Of a stretch of 64,000 nucleotides of DNA, positions 23,522 through 32,578 are shown one piece after another; positions within the stretch are counted from its first letter, which is position 1; every line of letters begins with the position of its first letter. The DNA is from DATHWB01 sp035544575 (GTDB lineage Bacteria; Actinomycetota; Acidimicrobiia; Spongiisociales; ZC4RG35): contig DATKEC010000117.1 of NCBI GenBank assembly GCA_035544575.1, positions 1 to 64,000 on the forward strand, read 5' to 3'. The position numbers and the translations under genes are program-made. Below the pieces are notes generated by a model, which was not told where the DNA came from, searched no databases, and saw only the letters and a list, made by a program, of their open reading frames with translations.

Positions 23522-24547
23522 GTGCACAGCGGAGAAAACAACCCCACGATGAAGGAAGTGGCGTCTCGCGCTGGCGTCGCGCTCTCCTCCGTCTCCCGAG
23601 TTCTCAACCACCATCCCGACGTGAGCGAACGCATGCGCCGGCGAGTTCTGAACGCGGTCGACGACCTCGGCTATGAGCCGAACCTTGTCGCGTCGAGCCT
23701 GCGCCGCGGGTCGACCCATACGATCGGCTTCGTCGTCTCCGACATCTCCAACCCGCTGTTCGCAGACTTCACGAAGGGAGCGGGTGACCGGCTCCATGCC
23801 GCCGGCTATTCGATGGTGCTCACCAACGCCGGAAGCGACCCGGAACAAGATGAAGCGATGATCCGCCTCCTCCGCTGGAGGAGGGTGGACGGCCTGATCA
23901 CGTCGCTCGCAGACGAGTCCCGCCCAGATACGATCGCCGAACTCCAGCGGATAGAAGTCCCCATCGTTCTACTCGACCGGTTCGTCGACGAACTTCCGAA
24001 TGCCTCTGTCATCAGTGCCGAACACGCCTCGGGGATGACAGAGGCGACGGCGCAGTTGCTCGCCCTCGGCCACCGCCGCATCGCCTTGATCTCCGGATCC
24101 CCCCGCATCCGGCCTCCGAACGAGCGGGTGGAGGGCTTCCGACGGGCATTCGACCGCTTCCGTATCCCGTACCCATCCGACCTCGTGCGTCTGGGGAGCT
24201 TCTCGCCGGAGTTCGGGACACGTTCCACCACTGAATTGCTCGCCTTGCCCGAGCCGCCAACGGCGATCATCTCTGGTGGCAACTTGTTGCTGACGGGCGT
24301 GTTGCGAGCGTTGCGGAGCGCCGCGCTGCATCCGGGTCGGGACATCGCGATAATCTCCTGCGACGACGTCGCGCTCGCGGAACTGCACACCCCGCCTATC
24401 ACTGTGATCGCCCGCGACACGGTCCGAATGGGCGAGTTGGCAGCGGAGTTGATGCTGGAGCGCCTCGCATCCGAGGATGCTCCGCCCCGCGTCGAACGCG
24501 TGCCCACCACCGTCGTGATGCGCGAGTCGACTTTCCCGCTGAGGTAG
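23522..24547 (+). CDS. LacI-family transcriptional regulator
   Basis: A 341-aa protein from a GTG at 23522 preceded by CAGGGAGTTGC. The N-terminal HTH and hinge (residues 9-62) read TMKEVASRAGVALSSVSRVL with SSLRR in the hinge helix; the periplasmic-binding-like effector domain starts at HTIGFVVSDISNPLFADF and includes MTEATAQLLALGHRRIALISG. LacI-family proteins bind palindromes with a central CG, as in the GGAAACGTTTCC sites of this window, and are usually released by a sugar or related ligand. It is the only DNA-binding regulator recognised in the island. The ligand is unknown. Confidence 0.93.
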   Translation: MHSGENNPTMKEVASRAGVALSSVSRVLNHHPDVSERMRRRVLNAVDDLGYEPNLVASSLRRGSTHTIGFVVSDISNPLFADFTKGAGDRLHAAGYSMVLTNAGSDPEQDEAMIRLLRWRRVDGLITSLADESRPDTIAELQRIEVPIVLLDRFVDELPNASVISAEHASGMTEATAQLLALGHRRIALISGSPRIRPPNERVEGFRRAFDRFRIPYPSDLVRLGSFSPEFGTRSTTELLALPEPPTAIISGGNLLLTGVLRALRSAALHPGRDIAIISCDDVALAELHTPPITVIARDTVRMGELAAELMLERLASEDAPPRVERVPTTVVMRESTFPLR

Positions 24548-24557
24548 TCGGCGTCGC

Positions 24558-24797
24558 CTAGGTCTCTATGACGCAGAGACCGGCCCCGGTGGCTACCTCG
24601 TCGCCCTCTGACACCAGCGTCTCGACCAACGTCCCCCCGATCGGCGTGGGCACCTCCATCTCGACCTTGTCGGTCTCGACCCGCACGATGGGATCACCGG
24701 CCGCCACCGTTCCACCGATTGGAACCAACCAATCCAGCAGCAGGACCTCGTCGACGGTGTCGGCGACCTTGGGCAGCTTCACGATACTCCGTGGCAC
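24558..24797 (-). CDS. Stand-alone lipoyl (biotinyl-like) domain protein
   Basis: A 79-aa protein consisting only of one lipoyl domain: KLPKVADTVDEVLLLDWLVPIGGTV, with the modifiable lysine K44 in VETDKVEMEVP, and a closing GDEVATGAGLCVIET. In 2-oxoacid dehydrogenase complexes this domain is fused to the E2 acyltransferase; here no catalytic domain follows and no E2 core or E3 is in the window. It lies 12 bp downstream of E1alpha in the run E1beta-E1alpha-lipoyl, so it presumably serves these E1 subunits as a swinging arm. Confidence 0.85.
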   Translation of the reverse strand: MPRSIVKLPKVADTVDEVLLLDWLVPIGGTVAAGDPIVRVETDKVEMEVPTPIGGTLVETLVSEGDEVATGAGLCVIET

Positions 24798-24809
24798 AGC
24801 GGCGACCTC

Positions 24810-25793
24810 CTAGGCGTACACATTGCGGAACATCGCGGCGGGCTCGGGGAAGGGTGACTCCTTCACCTGAGCTACCAACTCCTCGAGTGCTCCGCCGACC
24901 GCTTTCTCGAGTTGCTCTGCGGATTCCGCAGTGAGCACTCCCTCGTCGATCAGTCTGGCGCGGAACGTGTTGATCGGATCCCGCTCGTACCACCTCTCGA
25001 ACTCACCTGGGACCCGATAGGGAGCGGTGTCGGCCCGGGAATGGCCGGCATAGCGGTAGGTCTTTGCTTCGAGCAGGCTCGGCCCGTCGCCGGCACGCGC
25101 CCGGGCGAGGGCTGTGTTCATCGCCTGTTCGACCGCGTCGGGGTCCTGGCCATTCACGATCACACCCGGGATGCCGTACGACACCGCTCGGTCGGCGAGA
25201 TCCTCGATGGGTGTCGTGACATCGATCCGGCTGTATTCGCCGTACTGGTTGTTCTCGCAGACGAACACCACAGGGAGCTTCCAGATGGCGGCCAGGTTGA
25301 TTCCCTCGTGGAATGCACCGATGTTCGAGGCGCCGTCACCGAAGACCGCAATCGCGGCATCGTCGGTTCCGTTCACCTGAGCAGTCAGCGCGGCGCCCGC
25401 GGCCACGGGAATGCCTGCGCCGATGATCGCGAACGTCGGAAGAAGACCCACCTCGGGCTCGCACAGATGCATGGAGCCGCCCACACCTCCCACCGATCCA
25501 CCCACACGACCCATGATCTCGGCGAGGACGCTCTCTCCGGTCACACCCAATGCAAGCGCCACACCGTGACCTCGATAGGTACAGGTCACCTGATCGGTGG
25601 GCCGAGCGGCCGCGGCGATGCCCACGGCAACCGCCTCCTGACCCTGGCAGGTATGAGTGGTACCGTGGACGATCCCCTCGGCGAACAGATCCTTGACACG
25701 ATCCTCGAACGAGCGGATCTCCACCATCCGGCGGAACCGCTCTACGCGATCGGTCTGCAATGCCCTCCGGCGCTCGAGCGGAACTGAACTCAT
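24810..25793 (-). CDS. Thiamine-diphosphate 2-oxoacid/acetoin dehydrogenase E1 alpha subunit
   Basis: A 327-aa protein; the ATG at 25793 overlaps the stop of E1beta (ATGA) with GAAGGAG upstream, preferred over an in-frame ATG at 25817. The ThDP/Mg motif runs from GDGASN (152-157) to NN (181-182). The phosphorylation-loop region YRYAGHSRADTAPYR and the N-terminal RMVEIRSFEDRV are typical of acetoin dehydrogenase and branched-chain/pyruvate E1alpha. Forms the alpha2beta2 decarboxylase with the preceding gene's product. The 2-oxoacid or ketol used is not determined. Confidence 0.9.
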   Translation of the reverse strand: MSSVPLERRRALQTDRVERFRRMVEIRSFEDRVKDLFAEGIVHGTTHTCQGQEAVAVGIAAAARPTDQVTCTYRGHGVALALGVTGESVLAEIMGRVGGSVGGVGGSMHLCEPEVGLLPTFAIIGAGIPVAAGAALTAQVNGTDDAAIAVFGDGASNIGAFHEGINLAAIWKLPVVFVCENNQYGEYSRIDVTTPIEDLADRAVSYGIPGVIVNGQDPDAVEQAMNTALARARAGDGPSLLEAKTYRYAGHSRADTAPYRVPGEFERWYERDPINTFRARLIDEGVLTAESAEQLEKAVGGALEELVAQVKESPFPEPAAMFRNVYA

Positions 25794-26803
25794 CTCGACT
25801 CCTTCTTCTTCCACCACGGAGACGGGAGAGAACCCGTCGCCAGTAGCTCGTCGACCTGGCTCACCACGTACTCGGCGGAGGGAAGAAAACGGGCCTCGAG
25901 TTCCTTGCCGAACGGGACAGGGACATCTGGACAGGTGATGCGGGTGATCGGCGCCGTGAGATGCCGGAAGCCCTCACCGGCCAACCGGGCAGCGACCTCG
26001 ACCCCCCATCCGCCGGTGAAAGGAGACTCTTCCACGAGTACGAGACGGCCTGTGCGCTCCACCGAGAACAGGACCGCCTCGACGTCCCAGGGCAGGAGAG
26101 ATCGCAGGTCGATGACGTCTGCCGACCACGACGCCATCGCCGTAGCTTCGAGGACGGTGCGAACCATCGCCCCGAGCGTGACGATCGTGACATCGTCTCC
26201 TGACTCCGCGAGCTGGGCAGAACCGAGCTGCACGAGTTGGTCATCGCCGGTCTCGACGTCGCCCCTGGTGGCGTAGAGCACCCGGGGCTCGAGGACGACG
26301 ACGGGATTGGGATCGCGGATCGCCGACCGGATCAGCCCATAGGCGTTCTGGGGGCTGGAGGCCACGGCCAGCTTGAGGCCGGGCGTGGCGAACATCCACG
26401 TTTCGAGCGTCTGTGAGTGTTGTGCCCCAAAGCCGAGTCCTGCACCGACCGACGCTCGCACAACCATCGGCACGGTCACCTTCCCGCCCGAGAGGTAATG
26501 GAACTTGGCCGCCTCGGTCGACACCTGATCGAGGGCGACTCCGAGAAACTCCACGAACATGATCTCGACCACGGGGCGCAGGCCGGTGCAGGCGGCGCCG
26601 ACCGCCGCCCCGACGAATCCCATCTCGGAGATCGGAGTGTCGCGTACGCGCAGCGGCCCGAACTCGTCGAGCAGACCATCCGAGGTCTTGAATGGTCCTC
26701 CCGCTGCTGCGACGTCCTCGCCGAGCACGACGACGGACGCGTCGGCCCGCATCTCGTCGGCGATACCCGCCGCAATCGCCTGGTTCATTCGCATCTTGGG
26801 CAT
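25790..26803 (-). CDS. Thiamine-diphosphate 2-oxoacid/acetoin dehydrogenase E1 beta subunit
   Basis: A 337-aa protein from the ATG at 26803 behind GAGAGGAGAACC. Transketolase-like pyrimidine-binding domain, with VVLGEDVAAAGGPFKTSDGLLDEFGPLRVRDTPISEMG (about 26-63), FVEFLGVALDQVSTEAAKFHY, and the transketolase C-terminal domain with DVIDLRSLLPWD and VLVEESPFTGGWG. It heads the E1beta-E1alpha-lipoyl run. A LacI-type site lies 39-50 bp upstream of its start codon. Likely feeds a 2-oxoacid from the island into acyl-CoA, with E2/E3 supplied elsewhere. Confidence 0.9.
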   Translation of the reverse strand: MPKMRMNQAIAAGIADEMRADASVVVLGEDVAAAGGPFKTSDGLLDEFGPLRVRDTPISEMGFVGAAVGAACTGLRPVVEIMFVEFLGVALDQVSTEAAKFHYLSGGKVTVPMVVRASVGAGLGFGAQHSQTLETWMFATPGLKLAVASSPQNAYGLIRSAIRDPNPVVVLEPRVLYATRGDVETGDDQLVQLGSAQLAESGDDVTIVTLGAMVRTVLEATAMASWSADVIDLRSLLPWDVEAVLFSVERTGRLVLVEESPFTGGWGVEVAARLAGEGFRHLTAPITRITCPDVPVPFGKELEARFLPSAEYVVSQVDELLATGSLPSPWWKKKESR

Positions 26804-26841
26804 GGTTCTCCTCTCGGTGCGGCGACTATAGCGACGGGTCC

Positions 26842-26853
26842 GGAAACGTATCC
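26842..26853. promoter_or_regulatory. LacI-type operator candidate upstream of the E1beta gene
   Basis: GGAAACGTATCC in the 103-bp gap between the amidohydrolase stop and the E1beta start; GGGAAACGGAA follows about 20 bp further. It would give the dehydrogenase genes their own regulated promoter. Confidence 0.55.
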
Positions 26854-26906
26854 ATCCGCCCAAGAGGTGGGAAACGGAAGACCAAGCCAGCTCCGGGCGG
26901 TACCTT

Positions 26907-28205
26907 TCAGCTTGCCGGGACCCCTGCCTGATGGAGGATGAGCTCGGAAACGGGATCATCCTCCCACCCATCGAATGTACCCATCCGGAGGCGGATTTCG
27001 TCCACGTCGAGCGGCCTTCCCGCTCGCACGACGAGGCGGATGTCCCCGAGTGCGAGGATGTCGACGAGCGGATCGGCCCGGACGACGACGACGTCGGCGC
27101 GGTACCCAGGCGCCAGCGCGCCAACCTGGTCGCCGACCCCAAGCGCGGCGGCGGCGTGCACCGTGGCAGCGGCGAGGGCTTCGTGCGGTCGCAGACCCGC
27201 ATCCACCATCAGCGCCAGTTCGTCGTGCAGGCCGAATCCGGGGACGATATTCGGCCACGGTGCGTCTGAACCGGCGATGACCCGACAGCCTGCCGCATGG
27301 AGTGTCTGCAAGATCGACTTCATCGCCACGGCACTCCCTTGTCGGGCGAGGCGTTCTTCGGCAGACCCTGTGCGATGGGGGAACCGGGACCAGGCATCGA
27401 GGATGCCCGGATGAACCCACTCTCGACGCCTGTCGTTTGCGAACACCATGTCGTTGACCGTCGCGAGACGGTCCCAGACCACGAGGGTCGGGCACAACGT
27501 CGTGCCTGCGGCGAGGAGGCGTTCTGCGATGTCGGCGGTCTCATCCGCCGGAACCGTCGGCCCGTCGACGTGATGCACACAACCCGACAGATGCTCGAGT
27601 TCTGCGACCCCGCCTGCCAGCGCCTCAGCGAGCGATGAGACGCCAAGGTGAGCGAGCACGTCCAGACCCACGCCGCGAGCGGTCTCGACGGCGGCCGCGA
27701 TCTGGGCCGGCGTGACGTTCACGTAGAGTTTCACGGCGTCGACACCGGCAGCCGCGAGTTCACGCACCGACATGCGGATCGCCTCGACGTCGACGTGTGA
27801 TCGGCCGATCGTGGGCCACCAGGCCTGCTCGCCGTCGAGCAGCGGTCCCGTGCAGAGTATGGTCGGGCCGGATGTCGGGTCCTCGGTGGTTCGGCGCCGC
27901 CGTTCCAGGATCCAGTCGAGGCGGTTGCCCGTGTCGCGTACGGTGGTGACACCTGCCGCCAGCAGTCCCGGAAGCATCCAATCCGCCAAATGCACGTGAG
28001 AGTCGATGAGCCCCGGAACGGCGGTCCCCTGCACCTCCACCCGGCGCACGCCGGACGGGGAACCCGGTTGAATCGACGTGATTCGGTCCCCGTCGATCAT
28101 CAACGCATGCCGTTCGATGATCCGATGGCCGTCCCAAATCCTGTCCGGGATCAGGGCCCATCTGTCCGGGATCAGGGCCCATCGTTCAGGGATGTCGTCG
28201 CTCAT
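26907..28205 (-). CDS. Imidazolonepropionase-like metal-dependent amidohydrolase
   Basis: A 432-aa protein from the ATG at 28205 after GGAGGAGCAG. Amidohydrolase-superfamily features: H70 and H72 (DSHVHLADW), a possible carboxylated lysine in DAVKLYVNV, histidines in VLAHLGVSS and AELEHLSGC, and the catalytic Asp in IAGSDAPWPN. Closest in style to prolidase/imidazolonepropionase-type hydrolases that cut cyclic amides or X-Pro dipeptides. The N-terminus carries a tandem heptapeptide (E/D)RWALIP from a 21-bp DNA duplication, apparently an unselected extension. It follows the class III aminotransferase gene on the same strand. Confidence 0.82.
   Translation of the reverse strand: MSDDIPERWALIPDRWALIPDRIWDGHRIIERHALMIDGDRITSIQPGSPSGVRRVEVQGTAVPGLIDSHVHLADWMLPGLLAAGVTTVRDTGNRLDWILERRRRTTEDPTSGPTILCTGPLLDGEQAWWPTIGRSHVDVEAIRMSVRELAAAGVDAVKLYVNVTPAQIAAAVETARGVGLDVLAHLGVSSLAEALAGGVAELEHLSGCVHHVDGPTVPADETADIAERLLAAGTTLCPTLVVWDRLATVNDMVFANDRRREWVHPGILDAWSRFPHRTGSAEERLARQGSAVAMKSILQTLHAAGCRVIAGSDAPWPNIVPGFGLHDELALMVDAGLRPHEALAAATVHAAAALGVGDQVGALAPGYRADVVVVRADPLVDILALGDIRLVVRAGRPLDVDEIRLRMGTFDGWEDDPVSELILHQAGVPAS
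28141..28182. repeat. Perfect 21-bp tandem duplication in the amidohydrolase N-terminus
   Basis: Two identical 21-bp units (28141-28161 and 28162-28182) encode the repeated heptapeptide DRWALIP/ERWALIP within the first 22 codons of the amidohydrolase; a degenerate third start follows. It keeps the frame, as expected of replication slippage. Confidence 0.9.
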
Positions 28206-28322
28206 CTGCTCCTCCTCCGGGGAACCACGCCTCTCTCGCCCCACAGTCGCTCCGGGCGACGTGGCAGCGTACGTGCTGGCCGATGCGCTTCGGTCTCGAC
28301 GAGCGCCGACCACCAACGTGGA

Positions 28323-29681
28323 TCACACCGCGGCAGCCACCTCGGACAGCGTCTCCCGCAGCGCCCCGACCGCGGCTGCGAGGGTGTCTGCGTCGACGGT
28401 GAACGCGGGAACGAAGTTCGTGCAGTCGCCAACGAGGACCCCGGAATGCCGCAGCGTGCGTAGGAGGAAGCCCCGCCTCCACATCCCATCCCACAGCCGC
28501 CGCGGTATGTCGGCTTCGGCCGGAAAGGGCTCCCTGGAGTCCCTGGATCGAACGTATTCGATACCGATCAGCAGTCCTTTCCCTCGTACCTCTCCCACTA
28601 TCGGGGCATCGGCGAGTTCCTGGTCGAGCATCTCCCGAGCGACCTCTCCCATCTTCTTCGCTCGATCGAACAGGTTCTCTTCCTCGATGATGTCGAGGAC
28701 CACGGATCCGACCGCGCACGAGATCGGGTTCCCGGAATACGTGTGGACGGCCGACACGCCGCGCCCCGCCGCCTCGATCGTGTCCGCCACCGTGCCGCGT
28801 ACGAGGGTGGCGGCCAGGGGTGCGTAACCCCCGGTGAGCCCCTTGCCGAGGTTGGAGAGGTCGGCGGTGACTCCGATCTGGTCGAAAGCGAGAAATGTGC
28901 CGCACCGCCCGGCACCGGATACGATCTCGTCCGCGATCAGCAGGATGCCGTAGTGATCACAGATCCGCCGTACCTCGCGCCAATAGGATGGATCCGGCAC
29001 GACCATCCCCGCCGACGGCGAGATCGGCTCTGCGATGAACGCTGCCACCGTCTCTGGACCTTCCGCCTCGATCGCGTCGATCAAGAGAGCCGCCGCACTC
29101 TCAGCGGCCTCCTTTGGCTCGAGGTCGCGGAACGGCCCGCGATATGTGACCGGGGGCGGGATGCTGCCAATCTCGAACAGATAAGGCGCGTAATCATCCG
29201 TGATGTCCTTCCGTCCGGTCACAGACAGCGCGCCCGCGGTGGCACCGTGGTAGCTCGGAGCAAGGGACAGCACTTTCGAGCGGTTTGGTTCGTCCCGAGC
29301 GAGGTGATACTGCCGGACGATGCGGAGGGAGAGTTCGTTCGCCTCCGATCCGCCCGAGCTGAACATCACCTTCTCGATGCCAGGGGGCGAGAGCGCCACG
29401 TATCGAGCAGCCAGTTCCTCCTGCCTGTCGTTTGTCACCCAGGAGTTGTGGATGAACGCGAGACGCTCCGCCTGTTCGGCCATCGCCCGGGCGACACGCG
29501 TGCGTCCCTGTCCGATCGAGGCAGTCGTCGAGATACCGCTCGCCAGGTCGATGAGGCGGTGGCCGGTCTCATCCCAGAGTTCATAGCCTTCACCGCGCAC
29601 GATGACAGGCAGGGAGTCCCCCGGACTCCGGTAGAAGATGGCAGATGATCGGGTGCTCGTACCGGACATCACCGGGACCAT
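28323..29681 (-). CDS. Class III pyridoxal-phosphate aminotransferase
   Basis: A 452-aa omega-type aminotransferase; ATG at 29681, with a possible ATG at 29669 since neither has a clear Shine-Dalgarno. PLP features are SSGGSEAN (108-115), YHGATAGALSVTG, D251 (LLIADEIVSG) and the Schiff-base lysine K280 (NLGKGLTGG, usually SKGLxGG). Family members act on omega-amines, beta- or 4-aminobutyrate or 2,2-dialkylglycine. The start region faces the second SBP operon. A role in removing a non-alpha amino group from the island's substrate is inferred. Confidence 0.88.
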   Translation of the reverse strand: MVPVMSGTSTRSSAIFYRSPGDSLPVIVRGEGYELWDETGHRLIDLASGISTTASIGQGRTRVARAMAEQAERLAFIHNSWVTNDRQEELAARYVALSPPGIEKVMFSSGGSEANELSLRIVRQYHLARDEPNRSKVLSLAPSYHGATAGALSVTGRKDITDDYAPYLFEIGSIPPPVTYRGPFRDLEPKEAAESAAALLIDAIEAEGPETVAAFIAEPISPSAGMVVPDPSYWREVRRICDHYGILLIADEIVSGAGRCGTFLAFDQIGVTADLSNLGKGLTGGYAPLAATLVRGTVADTIEAAGRGVSAVHTYSGNPISCAVGSVVLDIIEEENLFDRAKKMGEVAREMLDQELADAPIVGEVRGKGLLIGIEYVRSRDSREPFPAEADIPRRLWDGMWRRGFLLRTLRHSGVLVGDCTNFVPAFTVDADTLAAAVGALRETLSEVAAAV

Positions 29682-29777
29682 AGGACGGACGCCAGTGTCC
29701 GTAGCTGCCGAACGTCTGAGGATCTTTTTCCCGAGATCCCGATACAGGGCCCTTCGCGTCGTCTACGATCCGAATTC

Positions 29778-29790
29778 GGGAATCGTTACC
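29778..29790. promoter_or_regulatory. LacI-type operator candidate between the aminotransferase and the second importer
   Basis: GGGAATCGTTACC, a variant of the GGGAACGTTACC site at 50929, in the 194-bp divergent gap. Confidence 0.45.
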
Positions 29791-29875
29791 GGTGCCGATG
29801 GCCGGTCGGAGGTGGCGTTCCCGCGATCCGGCGCACCGCGCCGGGAGACAGGCAAACGATCCAGAGGAGATAACC

Positions 29876-31471
29876 GTGAGGAACAAGACCCTCGGCCTGC
29901 TCCTGGTGCTGGCATTGGTCGCAACTGCGTGCACTCCGGGTGCCGATACAACGACCACAGCGAGTACCGGGACGACTGCGCCCAGCGAAACCACTACGAC
30001 AGCCGCGGGGGACACGACCACAACCGCGGCACCCAGTGACCCGACCGGTGGCGCCCTGATCGTCGCGGAGACCACCCCGCCCGTCACCCTCGATCCAACC
30101 CAGTCGGCGCTGATCAAGACATGGCTGCCATGGCAGCTCGTTTTCGACTCCTTGATCCTTCAGCAGCCCGACGGCTCGTTCGAGCCGCGGCTGGCGACCG
30201 ATTGGACGATCAGCGACGACGGCCTCACCTACACGTTCAACCTGCGGGAGGGCGTCGTCTTCCACAACGGTGAGCCCTTCGAGGCCGACGATGTGGTGTT
30301 CACCTTCGAGCGGGCCAAAGAAGTGGGAATCCCGTATGCACTGGCCCGCGTCGGCGTCATCGAGTCGATCACCGCATTGGACGAACTCACCGTCGAAATC
30401 GTGCTCTCTCAGTTCGACTCCGGATTCCTGAACAACCTCGCAAACACGTTCCCGGTGTCGACCGCCATCCTCAACCGGGAGGCGAGCGCGACGTCCGATC
30501 CGGCCCTCTTCATGGTCGGGACCGGGCCATTCAAGATGGTGGCGTATGCCCCGGAACGGGAACTCGTCCTCGAGAAGAACGCCGAGTATTGGGAGCCCGA
30601 CCGGCCCAAGGTGGACTCCCTCATCATCCAGTACATCCCCGAACAGCAGGCCCAACTCGCCGCCCTCCAGGCCGGGGAGATCGACCTGATGTTCCCGACG
30701 CCCGAGTCGGCGCTCGTCCTCGCTTCCGACCCGAACATCACTCTGGCGGAGGTGACGTCAGCGAACATCGTGCGACTCAACGTCAACAGCAGCCGACCAC
30801 CGCTCGATGACGTCAACGTTCGCCGGGCGATTGCGCTGGCCATCGACCGCCAAGCGATCGTCGACGGAGCACTGCTCGGACAGGGAAAACCCTCCTCCTA
30901 CATTCCGGAGGCATACGCCTGGGCACCCAGCCTCGAGGAGCAACCGTATTCGTCCCAGGACGTCGAAGAGGCGCAGCGTCTCCTCGCTGAAGCGGGATAT
31001 CCGGACGGCGTCGACATCGAACTGATGCACCTGGCAGGTTATGGGACGTATCTGGACCTGTTCGTCGAGATCCTGGCCGACCAGTTGGCCGACGTCGGTA
31101 TCCGGGCGAACATCGTCCCCCAGGAGCAGGCGACATGGCTCGACCGGCTACTGAACGCGAACTACGACGTCACCGACAACGAGTTCTCGTTCCAGGCCGA
31201 TCCGTTCCAATACTTGCGCATCCGCCGCGAACGGCAGGGGCCCGCCGATCCCGTCATCGACGAGCTCGAGGCGGCCGCCCTGGCGGCAGGTCCCGACGAC
31301 CTGGTGGGCATCCTGGAAGAGCTCGCCCGGACCCATGCCGACCTGGTCTACCCCGATATCCCGATCATGGCGCGCACGGCCTTCACGGCCTACCGGAACA
31401 ACGTGGTGGGGGTGAACCAGGACTTCACGAACAGCTATCGCTTCCTGGTGGACGTCGGCAAGGAGGGTTGA
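29876..31471 (+). CDS. Family 5 extracellular solute-binding lipoprotein (second importer)
   Basis: A 531-aa SBP_bac_5 protein from the GTG at 29876 (AGAGGAGATAACC). The lipobox is LVATACTP (Cys near 20), followed by a long Thr/Ala-rich linker (TTTTASTGTTAPSETTTT). Motifs are LATDWTISDDGLTYTFNLREGVVFHNGEPF and MVGTGPFKMVAYAPERE. It resembles the first importer's binding protein in plan but is clearly diverged, so a different ligand is likely. First gene of the plus-strand operon SBP-D-F-B-C-D-aminoacylase, suggesting uptake of N-acyl-D-amino acids or D-residue peptides (inference). Confidence 0.92.
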   Translation: MRNKTLGLLLVLALVATACTPGADTTTTASTGTTAPSETTTTAAGDTTTTAAPSDPTGGALIVAETTPPVTLDPTQSALIKTWLPWQLVFDSLILQQPDGSFEPRLATDWTISDDGLTYTFNLREGVVFHNGEPFEADDVVFTFERAKEVGIPYALARVGVIESITALDELTVEIVLSQFDSGFLNNLANTFPVSTAILNREASATSDPALFMVGTGPFKMVAYAPERELVLEKNAEYWEPDRPKVDSLIIQYIPEQQAQLAALQAGEIDLMFPTPESALVLASDPNITLAEVTSANIVRLNVNSSRPPLDDVNVRRAIALAIDRQAIVDGALLGQGKPSSYIPEAYAWAPSLEEQPYSSQDVEEAQRLLAEAGYPDGVDIELMHLAGYGTYLDLFVEILADQLADVGIRANIVPQEQATWLDRLLNANYDVTDNEFSFQADPFQYLRIRRERQGPADPVIDELEAAALAAGPDDLVGILEELARTHADLVYPDIPIMARTAFTAYRNNVVGVNQDFTNSYRFLVDVGKEG

Positions 31472-31478
31472 TCTGGAT

Positions 31479-31513
31479 CAGCCGGGCGGGGACTCCTCCT
31501 TCCCGCCCGGCTG
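31479..31513 (+). terminator. Hairpin downstream of the second substrate-binding-protein gene
   Basis: CAGCCGGGCGGG and its exact complement (12-bp stem, 11-nt loop) begin 8 bp after the binding-protein stop. As in the first importer operon there is no T-run, so a partial terminator or mRNA-stabilising hairpin is likelier than full termination. Confidence 0.7.
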
Positions 31514-31552
31514 GCCACTGCCACTCGCAACGAATCGTCGATCGGTGAACAC

Positions 31553-32578
31553 GTGACCTCTCAGCCGCTACTCCGGGTCAGAGATCTCGAGACGCGCTTC
31601 TATGCCGACTTCGGCGTTGTGCGTGCGGTGGACGGCGTCTCCTTCGATGTCCATCCGGGAGAAACGCTCGGCCTGGTGGGCGAATCCGGCTCAGGCAAGA
31701 GCGTCACCGCCATGTCCATCCTGCGCCTGGTTGGCTCTCCCGGAAGGATCGTGGCGGGCTCCATCGAACTCGAAGGCGTCGATCTCCTCGGTCTCGATGC
31801 CGAGGAAATGAGGCGCGTGCGAGGCGGACAGATCAGCACGGTGTTCCAGAATCCGATGACTGCCCTCAATCCTGCGCTCCGCATCGGCTGGCAGCTCGAC
31901 GAAGCACACCTCGCACACCATCGCGACGGGACGAAGTCCGCGGCCCGGGAAAAGGCGATCGAGATGCTGCGATCTGTTGGTATCGCAGAGGCGGAGACGC
32001 GAGCCGAGTCCTATCCACACGAGTACTCGGGCGGGATGCGACAGCGGATCGTGATCGCAATGGGGATGATGAACAACCCGAAGCTGATCATCGCCGACGA
32101 ACCGACCACTGCGTTAGACGTCACCATTCAGGCACAGGTCATCGACCTGTTGAAGCGGCTGATCGCCGACCACGACATGGCCCTGATCCTCATCACACAC
32201 AACATGGGCGTCGTCGCGAACATGTGTGATCGGGTAGCGGTGATGTACGCGGGTCAGATCGTCGAGGAGGCGCCCGTCGACAAACTCTTCGACGATCCGC
32301 GCCACCCGTACACCTGGGCGCTGCTGCGGTCCCTACCAAGCATCGAGACCCGCGGGGAACGACTGCCGGCCATCCCCGGCTTTCCACCAGACATGACCAA
32401 CCCGCCGGAAGGCTGTCGGTTCCGGCCCCGCTGTCCGTTTGCCGAGGACGTTTGCGAGGAGCCGCCTCCGCTCGTGATGCTCGATGACGGGACGAAGTCG
32501 CGCTGCTGGATCGCCCAGCGTGGGGAGACCTTCGCCGACCGCGACGACCGACTTCTCCATCGGGACAAGCCGGCGTGA
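31553..32578 (+). CDS. Oligopeptide ABC transporter ATPase (DppD/OppD type, second importer)
   Basis: A 341-aa ATPase from a GTG at 31553, with Walker A GESGSGKSV, Q-loop FQNPMTALNP, signature YSGGMRQRIVIAMGM, Walker B LIIADEPTTALD and LITHNMGVVANMCDR. The C-terminal oligopeptide-type region has GCRFRPRCPFAEDVC. The stop overlaps the start of the DppF-type gene (GTGA). Confidence 0.93.
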   Translation: MTSQPLLRVRDLETRFYADFGVVRAVDGVSFDVHPGETLGLVGESGSGKSVTAMSILRLVGSPGRIVAGSIELEGVDLLGLDAEEMRRVRGGQISTVFQNPMTALNPALRIGWQLDEAHLAHHRDGTKSAAREKAIEMLRSVGIAEAETRAESYPHEYSGGMRQRIVIAMGMMNNPKLIIADEPTTALDVTIQAQVIDLLKRLIADHDMALILITHNMGVVANMCDRVAVMYAGQIVEEAPVDKLFDDPRHPYTWALLRSLPSIETRGERLPAIPGFPPDMTNPPEGCRFRPRCPFAEDVCEEPPPLVMLDDGTKSRCWIAQRGETFADRDDRLLHRDKPA

